From contig CM049322.1 in assembly GCA_026874595.1 (NCBI GenBank), positions 55,032,386 through 55,096,385 on the forward strand: a stretch of 64,000 nucleotides of DNA, read 5' to 3'. Positions 22,475 through 31,972 of the stretch are shown one piece after another. Origin of the DNA: Sipunculus nudus (taxonomy: Eukaryota > Annelida > Sipuncula > Golfingiida > Sipunculidae). A model generated the notes under the pieces. The model was given only the letters and a program-made list of their open reading frames with translations, was not told the origin of the DNA and ran no database searches. The stretch's first letter is position 1, and each line of letters begins with the position of its first letter. The translations under genes and the position numbers were made by a program.

Positions 22475-23524
22475 GCCTCTGTCACAACCCACTCCGGTCA
22501 CCGCACATCGTAGAGTACCGCACGGTTTTTGGGACCGCAGGAATACTTAAGCCTCGGTCACAACCCGCTGCGGCAAACGCAAACCGTAGATCACCTTTCG
22601 GTTTTTAAAACCTTAGGAATACTTATGCGGCCGACGTGCGGGAACGGCACGTTGTCTTCATCATTCTCACGGCCGTCGCACGGTAAAGTAAGCTAACCCT
22701 GCTGACGCCGCAAGCTCACCTTGCGGAAGTTGCAAAGACCCCTTACGACAGCTGCAGGTACGTACGCAGCCGTACGTCCCTCGGGGAGCCGAGTAGGCTA
22801 TAAAAATCTCACGGTTTTCCTAGGTGGCTGCCTGACGCACGGCCGCCGCATCAACTAAAGCCGTGGTCCCAACCTGCCGTACTTGCAAGTGCGTGCTGTC
22901 TACTTGCAAAAACGTGGGCAAAACTTGGGGATCCGTATGTGGTGAGTACCGCCTCAGTACGGATTTGGAAGCACGCAGACACGCCGTTGCACTTTAAGTG
23001 CAGGAGGAACTTTCGCTGCGTTCGGGCTGCGTTCGGGCTACGGATTCACCCCTGACATCGGTCGAAAAAGCTCATGTTTATCGCACTTGCACGCACTTAC
23101 AACTTGCGAGTGAGTCAGGGCACCGTACGTGAGCAGCACGTGTAAGTACTGCCTCCGAACGACAATGTGGCAATACCATGGAGATCGTACGTCACAAGCA
23201 CGTTGTAAGCATGTACAGCTCACGTACCACGTGCGTACTTACACCTTGCGCAACCGTGCGTTGACGCACTCCCTCCATACTCTTGCCACTCCCTCCCCAC
23301 GTTTTCAGAAAAACGTGGCGGCCTTAGCCTCCCCAAAAACGTACTGACTAAAAACACGCACGGTGGGTTGTGACCGGGGCCTTAGCGCTTGCGCTAATGT
23401 CAGTTACGGTCGTTGCGGAGTCCCTGCGGGCTTTGAAAAACGCACGGTTGGCGTGCGTCTACCGCACGGAAAAGCCCATTACACCCGCCGTACGGCGACC
23501 GTATCCCGGCTGTGACCGAGGCTA
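22475..23524. mobile_element. GC-rich non-autonomous DNA transposon with nested inverted ends
   Basis: About 1.05 kb, distinctly GC-richer than its surroundings. Left ends GCCTCTGTCACAACCC (22475) and GCCTCGGTCACAACCC (22551) are mirrored on the right by GGGTTGTGACCGGGGCC (about 23364-23381) and GGCTGTGACCGAGGC (about 23508-23522). The two left ends belong to two tandem copies of a roughly 76-bp unit that also shares cggtttt and aggaatactt. No transposase is encoded; the small ORFs inside are shadows. The family recurs at 27955. No clear target-site duplication could be set. Confidence 0.65.
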
Positions 23525-24480
23525 TACATGTGTTCTTTAGCTACAAAAATGATATACTAAAAAGAAAAAATAAGTAGTTCATCATACTTTTTATCATCTT
23601 GAGGTCTTTACACAACATTTTTCATACTGTTGTTGCCTTCATAGTCGTTGGGCTAATATTTTGTGATTTTTACTCTGTCCCTGTTTCGTTAGGGTTCTAT
23701 TTATGAGATCTTACAACGCAGTAACGAAAAGATTATACATTCATTTTAACATAAATTATTTCATAACCGTCCTCATATTAAAAATGGGACGTTTACCAAT
23801 GACAAGGGGTAGAACTTCTTGTCCTTATGTAAGCAGATAACATGAACAATCTTATTTTATTTACTATTTATATTATAAATCTTTCGTCTTTCGGCTTTTC
23901 ACGTAAAAAAAAAATCAACCACACATATATCATACAGTATTCTTTGCATCATTGTTTCTTGTTCTTTCAACTACATATTAGATTTTGATTAATTCCTGTC
24001 AGCGTAGCAGTCTGTCCTACTATGGTTCTGTCATGAGTTTAATCAACAACACTGATCTGGTCATTGCTCATATTTCTAGCAGTGCATTAACGTTCTGAAA
24101 TTAAACTACCATTATTACTTTATGCCTTCATTATTTTTTTAGGATGATACCTTAAGTGTGTTTTGAAATGTTCCGCTTCGGTTTAAAGGGGAAATGCTGG
24201 TATTATTTTATTTTGTACACTGACATGACATGTATTTCACGTCTTCGTTATGTTTTCGTTTGTTTTAACGTAATGGCCAAAGGGGCGTCCTCTTGCTTGT
24301 CATGGAAGGTAGGTATTTATAAGTCATGGCGTATTGCGAAAGATTACCTGCGACATATATGGCATGTATTGTAAAGCATCAACATGTAGTCGGGTGGCTA
24401 TACTTTTTTTACCCCAATTATGAACTCCCAGCGTACTGGACACAAGCCTAAGGAATTCTGAATGTCTAGATCTAGATGAT
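23525..24480. other. no gene recognised
   Basis: AT-rich sequence with no convincing exon or repeat. A 72-codon plus ORF (24156-24374) has no recognisable domain. Confidence 0.45.
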
Positions 24481-24589
24481 CAAACCGACTTTGACCTTCA
24501 GGACGTGACTTGGAGGTCATTGTTAAAAGTTCCCTTTATCTTATTTAGAGAATTTCGTCTCGAGGGCATTTCAATCAAGGTTGCAATCG

Positions 24590-24780
24590 AAGATTAAATA
24601 TTATTTTCTCCAGGGATTTTCTCTGAGGAATATTGTCCTTGGAAGGAGTTTGATTAATCAGGGATTTTCCCAGGTGGCTTACTGGCGAGGGATTTGTCCT
24701 TTATGTAAGTCATTGTCCTGCGGGGATTTTCACCAAGGGCGTTGTCCCGAAGAGGATTTGTCTGATAAGGAAGAGACCTT
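24590..24780 (+). repeat. very degenerate repeat of a 'gggatttt...ttgtcc' unit
   Basis: Several loosely spaced repeats of gggattttc followed by a ttgtcct string, about 40-60 bp apart. Only weak internal similarity; it could be decayed tandem repeats. Confidence 0.35.
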
Positions 24781-24801
24781 TACCTCGATCATGCGCTTTT
24801 C

Positions 24802-24923
<122 letters not shown>

Positions 24924-25023
24924 GGTAGTGTTACCCTCCGATGTAAAGTGCTCTATGGCCTACAGACTAGGCAAGAGCGGTATAACTCTGAAGAAAAACA
25001 ACACTGTTAATTCACAACAGTCT

Positions 25024-25051
25024 GTTTCACAGGATGCGACCCGATCATCAG
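25024..25051 (-). other. hammerhead-ribozyme-like core, left arm
   Basis: On the minus strand CTGATGA, a four-pair stem (CGGG with CCTG, one G-U pair) around the loop TCGCAT, then GAAAC. Downstream a six-pair hairpin ACTGTT/AACAGT precedes GTT, where a GUH cleavage triplet would lie. The stem II closing pair is U-U and no complementary stem I was found, so this is a motif resemblance, not a demonstrated ribozyme. Confidence 0.3.
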
Positions 25052-25683
25052 GAGAATGTGGTTAGAATGAAGCTAACGGCGTGGTTTGAAAAGCCGAGAC
25101 TTTACGAGATTACGAGATTATGCTTTGTGCGATTGGGGGGGGGGGGGGGGGGGGCATGTGAAAGACTGGCACTGATCCTATTGTCCTCGGGTGCACGATA
25201 GGGTTGGTCGGGGTACACGTGCGATACTGGAACATAACAGGGCAGGGCAAAGAGGTTATTTATTGTTGTAAATTATATATATAATACAAAGATATATACC
25301 AGGATGCTCAATTAGCATATTGAACTGATTTCTAATAGGGTCTTGGAAGCAGTGAACATATCAGTAGTATGCATATGATAAAAATACACATATACTATGA
25401 AAATACACAATATACAAGGCAAATATACAATATAAAAGGCAAATATATTATACTATACTCATACCAAATGCAATTCACTGTGTAAACTCACCATGATGTA
25501 GTGGTAACGCCATGTGCCCCGACCAATCCTATTGTGCACCCGAGGACAATAGGATCAGTGTCGGTCTTTCACATGCCCCCCCCCCCCCCCCCCCGCCCCG
25601 AATCGCATAAAACATAATCTCGTAATCTCGTAAAGTCTCGGCTTTTCAAACCACGCCGTTAGCTTCATTCTAACCACATTCAC

Positions 25684-25711
25684 CTGATGATCGGGTCGCA
25701 TCCCGTGAAAC
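25684..25711 (+). other. hammerhead-ribozyme-like core, right arm
   Basis: CTGATGA, stem II CGGG/CCCG around TCGCAT, then GAAAC. It is identical in layout to the left-arm copy, with one compensated change (CCCG here, CCTG there) that keeps the stem paired. The same reservations apply: a U-U closing mismatch and no visible stem I. Confidence 0.32.
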
Positions 25712-25746
25712 AGACTGTTGTGAATTAACAGTGTTGTTTTTCTTCA

Positions 25747-25749
<3 letters not shown>

Positions 25750-25798
<49 letters not shown>
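25750..25798. repeat. (TA)n microsatellite
   Basis: TA run directly outside the right arm of the inverted repeat, mirroring the TA run outside the left arm. Confidence 0.95.
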
Positions 25799-25801
<3 letters not shown>

Positions 25802-25970
25802 CCATTAACATAAACTACTGACACCTTTCTTTATAAACAATTTTAATATGATATTTTATTTACATACATTACATGGGCGTAGCCAGGATTTAGATGGAAG
25901 GGGTTGCCGAGAAGCTGCAGCATATCTGCTGCCGCAAAAGTGCACACAAACACGCACATGCACTTACACA

Positions 25971-25991
25971 AACACACACACACACACACAC
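25971..25991. repeat. short (AC)n microsatellite
   Basis: About ten AC dinucleotides. It lies inside a region with a TE-end-like string (gggcgtagccaggattt, about 25875-25891). Confidence 0.85.
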
Positions 25992-26088
25992 GAACGGGAA
26001 TGAATGAAGACCCTTCTGACAGAGGCAATTATGTTTACAAAGATGACTAAACAATGTTTACAATAAGAACTACATACTGATTAAAGCG

Positions 26089-26187
26089 ATGCAGAAATCT
26101 GTGGATTGCCCTGTGAATGTAACGGAGAACCCGTCATGCCGCTTGTCTCGTCAGGATGAGGACCAGCCCAGCTGTCCGCCAGGTTGA
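26089..26187 (+). CDS. possible short coding exon (32 codons)
   Basis: Open frame from ATG to TGA with balanced composition and protein-like content (VNVTENPSCRL, then an acidic DEDQPSCPPG end). The frame stays open upstream of the ATG, as in a last exon, but no strong acceptor was pinned down. No family recognised; it could be chance in a locally GC-richer patch. Confidence 0.2.
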   Translation: MQKSVDCPVNVTENPSCRLSRQDEDQPSCPPG

Positions 26188-26189
26188 AT

Positions 26190-27430
26190 CACGACGTGGT
26201 GGGACTGGAGATCATTATTGGTAGGCGGCAGTCCTAAGAGAAGCTGCGTTCTTTAATGAAAATAAAATCTGTTTACTGGGAGATGGTAGTGGCGTGAGAC
26301 GGTATGCTGAATATGTAACCATCACAGAGAGGATAAAGCTGAACAGGCTATAGCGCTAGACTGTGAATTGTATGTTTACGGATTGTCATAATTTTGTTAT
26401 AATTCTGTCATTATTGAATCCGTCCATGGTCCTTTTTATAGTACATGTATAGGCTTTTAGGTGACGTACTCATTTGCTTGCCAGATTTGAGTTGTATGTA
26501 TAGAGTGAATTACTTATTCACCCTTATGTTGAGTGAAATGTATGTAGTTTCCATCAAGCAACTTGGAATAGCAGCTTCATAATGCACTCAATTGTATATT
26601 GCTCTCCTCTCAGGGACTCTCACAAGTGATATGACAACTGCAAATACCAACCTGTAAGTGTCTGTCCAGGTAATATAAGATTAGCTTGAAGCATAACATA
26701 TTATAGGTTGCCGGTGTGCCGGTGTGGGTATATGGTCTTAGGCAGTAGTCAGGATAAAGAAAGCGAACTAGAGATTACCGGATACGTTTAAAAGGGGTTC
26801 CAGCATTCTATGGACTATATGGGAATGTATCTAGAACAATAAACATATAAAATGACTTTCGTTTTTGTTTATGTGTTTGCCATATGTTACAGACCTAACC
26901 AGATTGTAACATCCCGTAAAGCACATCATCCATGACGCTGAGGGTAGTTAATAGGCCTTTCCATAACACAAGCGACATCTACTAACGGTAGCTGTTATTA
27001 AGTGCTGGGTTCTTCAAGTCGAAGAAGATGGGTCGTTTTGCTATATCTCAAATAACAAAAGGGGAATTATAGTTTCTTTAAACGCCAGGTCATGTCACAA
27101 TAGCAAACATTTAAATGAGAAGAAAACAAATGATAATGAACTAGACTACCACCATGATTTGACAGATTGTTTTTAAGCGTTATCCTGACCCTAAATAAAA
27201 ACTTTAGAAAAATAGTCACTGTATGTAGCCTTTATGAAGCGTAGGAAATACTGTATCGGTGATTAGCCGTTTTCCCTTAACGATACTGCTTTCATCTACA
27301 AAACAGTATCACGAACCGGCAAGTATTGCACGTAAATATAGACAAGCCAGTGTAAGGAGTCCCCATGCATGCCACAAGACGCATGCATTTTTATACATGA
27401 TATCACACTTGGGAGCCTCCCTGTAGAGCT
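26190..27430. other. no gene recognised
   Basis: AT-rich sequence without exon, RNA gene or tandem repeat that could be supported. Confidence 0.45.
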
Positions 27431-27488
27431 GGAGCTGGATAAATACCATCACGCCTGTATGTCTCTCTGCATTCAACTATTATATAAC

Positions 27489-27934
27489 ATGAACGGACTT
27501 GTTATTCACTACAAACTTATCGCCACAGGTATGTTATGGTGTTAATATCTTTTATTAATGTTAACATAATTTTTGATTAATTGACACTTCGTGTTTATCA
27601 AAAACTACCCTGTCGTCTCGAAAGCAGATGAAGAAACATGGCACAATTTCTATTTTGACACATTGATAAAAAATGGGTACTCCTGTTAGTCATCAAATGT
27701 TTAAATTATTTTTCTCTTCCTTGTTAAATCATCTGATCAATTACGACATCTTTAATTACAACTTTGATCTTGACAAAGCGCAAGAACATGATTGTTGCCT
27801 GGCCACGCGTAACAAATCATGATACATGACTCACGCCTCAATGATAATTGCTGGGTTTGCTCAATGCATTTCCTTTTTCTTCACCGACAGCAGTTGATCA
27901 AATCGTGTTTTCATTGACTGATTTTTGTCTGTGA
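27489..27934 (+). CDS. possible two-exon small peptide gene
   Basis: An ATG at 27489 opens a 40-bp segment ending in a consensus donor (CAG|gtatgt, donor GT at 27529). A TATA-like ataaata lies about 50 bp upstream. At 27890 an acceptor (tttttcttcaccgacag) follows a 360-bp AT-rich intron. Joining 27489-27528 to 27891-27934 keeps a frame that ends at TGA after 27 codons, containing VDQIVFSLTDF. The splice sites are good, but the peptide has no recognised family and its N-terminus is not a clear signal peptide. The exon signals may be chance. A transposon end begins about 20 bp downstream. Confidence 0.2.
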
Positions 27935-27954
27935 CTCCGTCCTATAACAAGGCT

Positions 27955-28420
27955 TAGCCTAGGTCACAACCGGCTGTACGGGCTCTACGGCCTAATTGTG
28001 TCAAAATTTTATGCCACCAAGTCATTCTTGGGAAATTTCAGCAGGCAAGGGGGCCTTGCTCCCTCCTTGCGTCGGACGTGCGTCTTAGACCACGGATTTT
28101 CTTCCCATGGTACCTTAAAAATCACACGTCTCCCTTGCAGACTCCTTACGGGGGAGCAGGTTACACTTGACTCGTTGTTAGCGGAGACTTTGTAGCGTTT
28201 GTTGTTTAACATCGTCATTCGTGTTTACTTGCGTGCACGTGAGTTTCTGCACACAAAAATGGACGCAAGCAGGCCATAAGAGCCCATGCGACCGTCCGAG
28301 ACCTAGGCTGTGGGCATCCCTCTGCGCAAATTGCAAGGCAATTTTTGACATGTCAAGATGCCACATAGGCCATACCGCCAGAACGTTTGCGATTCCTACA
28401 GCCAAGACTGAAACTTGAGC
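27955..28420 (+). mobile_element. left-end fragment of the GC-rich inverted-end family
   Basis: Starts with gcctaggtcacaaccggctg, matching the ends of the 22.5-23.5 kb element. The following few hundred bases are GC-richer than the flank and share short strings such as cttgcgtgcacgtgag with the interior of that element. No matching right end was found downstream, so it is truncated or decayed. The small ORFs within are shadows. Confidence 0.5.
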
Positions 28421-28574
28421 GTGAAATGAACAGGTAGAGGCCCTTTTGACTGTGCGACCTCGAATTAAGACGCCTTCTCGTTTCTTGTATATGCGATTTA
28501 TATAGACATATGTAATACCTATGATGATGCATTATAAAAACACTGTTGAGCAAAATAGGCCATGTTATATTATT

Positions 28575-28695
28575 TGTATATTAATAGCATAACGCGATTT
28601 TGTGATTTTCCGTATCACCCCTGATACGACCGTATGGATTGCCGCGATTTTCTGTATACATATGCTCCGGGTTTGTCCAAAGACATTCCGTCCAG
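28575..28695. repeat. diverged direct repeat, copy 1
   Basis: Matches 29330-29450 in the same order: attaatagc, gcgatttt, cgtatc, gataccgt-like, ggattgccg, gattttc, acatatgctcc, ggtttgtcc, aagacatt. About 120 bp and clearly homologous but diverged; 755 bp separate the copies. The sequence following each copy is only weakly alike. Confidence 0.75.
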
Positions 28696-29329
28696 TTTTA
28701 TTTGCAATATTTGCGTATTACGTGCACAATTAATAATTTAAAAAATTTGCCCCCATGGGCGCCACTCTGTGCATTCAGGCCTGCATGGTAACACAATGGC
28801 CATAGAGTGTGTGATGCAGGAAATCGACCTTTCTCCGGGGGCCCTACGTGAGATTTTCGTGCATTTCGCGGTCACTGTCTCGAAATAATCCCTATTGGTG
28901 ATGCCTTCTTAAAGACGGATCTTTAAAAGAATTATGTTTACCCGAACAGTAGTGAATGCAGTGACTGTCTCACTGGAAAACATTGGCTAAGATTTCAAAC
29001 AGGAATGGCCTATGGAGTGTGTGATATTAAAAGAAAATACAGCTATTAAATGTACCAAATACTATATGCTACCACGAACTTTTGCGCCGCGTGAATGCAA
29101 TATCCGAGAACGCGTCTCAGCGCTACTGTACTTCCATGCAAGATAATAGGTTTCTTTTCTGGCGGATTGACGGGCTCGGACGGCAACTTAAAATAGTGAT
29201 GTTCAACATAATTTAAATTAATAAAAAAATGATTTCATTTGTCATATCATCTTCTCCGAAAACTTCTACGGCTAATCTCTTGGCTGCAATAAGATTTTTA
29301 TGCATAACACCATATATTTAATGGACCTA

Positions 29330-29450
29330 TATATCAATAGCGTAAAGCGATTTGTGTTATTTTACGTATCTCCTATGATACCACCGTACGGATTGCCGTG
29401 ATTTTCGACAAACATATGCTCCCGGTTTGTCCGAAGACATTTTTGTAACG
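29330..29450. repeat. diverged direct repeat, copy 2
   Basis: Second copy of the 120-bp repeat at 28575. It could be a pair of old terminal repeats of a lost element, or two insertions of one family. Nothing between them is coding. Confidence 0.75.
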
Positions 29451-29584
29451 GAACTATAAAAGACTATTTGACATCAGAACTTACTAGCCCCAGACCGTGC
29501 GTAGCATGGGTAATTGTTAGTTACAATGAATGGTGTATGGCGAATGACGATCTTGATATGCTACCATCCTAGGGACAAACTTTC

Positions 29585-29960
29585 AGTCCCTATTTGGTTT
29601 ATGTAGCGCCATGGGGCAGTGTGCTAAGCCCGATTCTATAGCACTTTATACATTTCCTTTTGGTGAGAATTTTCGCAAACATAAAATATTACTCACATGC
29701 AGACAATGCACAGCTTTGTCTTCTGTTCCGTCATTCAGAGAAGCAGCATTAAAAAACTATAAACATGTGAAAAAGATATAAACAGGATTGCCTCATAACA
29801 CACTTATGCTCAATGGAAATAAAACTAAATTTATGGTTATTGAAACTGAACATGTTATTGATAAGGAAGCAAACTGGCATGTAATTAATAATGTAGAAAA
29901 ACTGACAGGTGAATAATGAAGGTAAGATCAGGTAGACATATGCACAGAAAGATAAAAACT
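29585..29960 (+). pseudogene. degraded LINE reverse transcriptase fragment
   Basis: Conceptual translation with frameshifts gives the order expected around RT motifs B and C of jockey/CR1/L2-type LINEs. A decayed form of the VPQGSVLGP...LYT...G block appears as MGQCAKPDSIALYTFPFGE. It is followed in another frame by YSHADNAQL, a decayed YADDTQL catalytic motif with the second Asp replaced by Asn, then LNGNKTKFMVIE, matching the common LNxxKTExLV segment. Stops and shifts make it nonfunctional. Both ends of the element are missing. Confidence 0.72.
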
Positions 29961-29989
29961 GACATTTAATAAATGAAGATACACATGCC

Positions 29990-31560
29990 TCGGAATGTCC
30001 AGTGAGGAGGAATTAATGTTAACTATGATTAAACAGATATGTAGTCATCAACCGTATCCAGTGCCATTTACTGTCGATTCAGACTTAATTGAGGCTAAAA
30101 TGTTAATAGAAAAACGATGGGATTATTTTAAAGAACACCGAAGTGAGCGGGTGCTCCTGGTTTTATTAATGATACAATTAATTACCCCATTCGTATAGGA
30201 TGGGCGTCCTGTCGTTTCGGGGTGTGCTTTTGTCTTAATTAATTGATTATAATGAACCGTTCCTAAACAGGTAAGACAGGTCTGAGCTTTCAAGCAAGGA
30301 CGGGCACATTTTGGGATAAGAAAATCCATCTGACCCGTAAAATTACGAGTCACATCGGAGGGTCTAGGAATTTAAGAGATAGCTGATCGGCTATATTCTT
30401 TATCGGTATCACCTAACTGATTTTTAACGAATTTATTTTAAGTTTACTAAACAGACATAGTGGGTAGTGAAAGAGTTTAGCGGTGATTTATTAAACAATG
30501 TTAAGATGACATTTTTTTTTAAAAGAACTGAGCAAAGACGGTCTGATTTAACTGAAAAGTAATACATAGTTAAGAGTAAGCAGATATTATAGATGTTTAA
30601 GAATGACCAACATTTTATGTTACAAAAATTCCTTAGTTATAAAACAGAATAAATTTGATAAAATGAACTTACTTAATCGTATAAAGACAAGGAATATAAT
30701 AAAACAGGTGATGTGAAATGTTTCAATACAAGGACAGATAAAACGATAAATCATTTACAAAATATACAGAACTGATAATTTTCACGTTAATGTTGTCAGC
30801 TGTCCTGTAAAATCTATGGGGGTCTAGGAGGTTGAATAAAGAAATTAATACTGTACGATTAATCGGTAGTTTATTGGGAAGCCTCATTATCTTTATCACT
30901 AAGATTAATTTCATAATGTGTGCTTGGACAATTAGGGATATTAGCTTGCCTGATTTAGACCGGCGTCAGCCTATTATTTAGTATATTAAGTAATTACCCT
31001 ATTAGCGTAGATGCTGGACCCTTTTTAGTTTGGGACAAAAGTAATACGAACCGGGTTGATTTATAAAGGTGTCAGGGTAAAATTTATCTTATTAAGTAAT
31101 TACAAAAGTGACTTGGGTGATAAAAATGTTGTGCTTTTGGATAAGAGTTTCAGTTGTGGTCTCACGCATTCTCGAACAAAATAGTTAAAAAAAAAATTAG
31201 TTTTGGTGTTGATCGGGCACATGATCCGAATGCAGATACATAATCAAGAGATATTAAAAAATTACAGTTACTTAAGCACGATAGAACATGGGGATATGGA
31301 TCAAATACGTGAACACAGTTTTGGGAGCATACCCAATAGGGCGGAGGCTTGCATTCTTTAGAATGCAGATTTCTAGTCTTAAACTTTTGTGCCGTGTCAT
31401 TTGATTAACACATGGCAACCTGGATTGACTGTCCAGAAAATGAAGAGATGAACGTTGGCCTCGTTCTGACCTGAATAGGCGGTCATACTAAATATGAAAC
31501 AAAACTAAACCCTATAGTTAAACCAAACCTCGTATGGTCGTACCAAAAAATTATACCCGA
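29990..31560. other. no gene recognised
   Basis: AT-rich sequence. Small overlapping ORFs at 29995-30353 on both strands have no domain. No RNA gene recognised. Confidence 0.45.
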
Positions 31561-31589
31561 CCTCAAATATCAGTGCCTGGTTAACCCGT

Positions 31590-31790
31590 ATACATTTGTA
31601 CCTCATACATATTATATATAGCCGTACCTAATACATCTGTATGTGTGTTTTTTTATTCTCGTACTTCTTAGATTTGTACCTTGCATATCCGTACCTCGCC
31701 TATCCGTACCTAGCATATCCGTAACTGGCATTTCCATCCCTCGTTCTTACAGACCTTTTTCCATACCTCGGTTTCCCATGACTCTGGTAT
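31590..31790. repeat. degenerate ~15-bp tandem array (atccgtacctcgcat)
   Basis: Repeated gtacct strings spaced mostly 14-16 bp apart in the best-preserved part (31675-31740), decaying on both sides. Confidence 0.65.
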
Positions 31791-31915
31791 CACGGACTTC
31801 ATAAATTCATAAAAAAATGAGTATCCCACTTTCCATCGCGCATTTTTCTACCGTACCATGTAACCATTACTTAAGTATCTACTTACTGGAAATAAACGCT
31901 ATTGAAGTATAAATT

Positions 31916-31918
<3 letters not shown>

Positions 31919-31969
<51 letters not shown>
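31919..31969. repeat. (TA)n microsatellite
   Basis: Uninterrupted TA run of about 50 bp. Confidence 0.95.

Positions 31970-31972
<3 letters not shown>

Larger units (their letters stand above)
24990..25745. mobile_element. large inverted repeat (two ~233-bp arms, ~290-bp loop) bounded by (TA)n
   Basis: The left arm (24990-25220) and right arm (25511-25745) are reverse complements with few differences. Each carries, in arm order, a hairpin-forming actgtt/aacagt string, a hammerhead-like core, a block around aaccacgccgttagc, ttttcaaa, a gagattacgagatt repeat, a G20/C19 tract and an 8-bp hairpin CCTATTGT/ACAATAGG. AT microsatellites flank both sides. The loop is AT-rich and noncoding. The arrangement resembles paired terminal repeats of a retroelement inserted into an AT microsatellite, or a fold-back element. 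No enzyme is encoded. Confidence 0.85.

Noticed and set aside
23038-23347. ORFs on both strands in the GC-rich block
   Set aside because: Low stop density is explained by GC content; no domain and both strands open.
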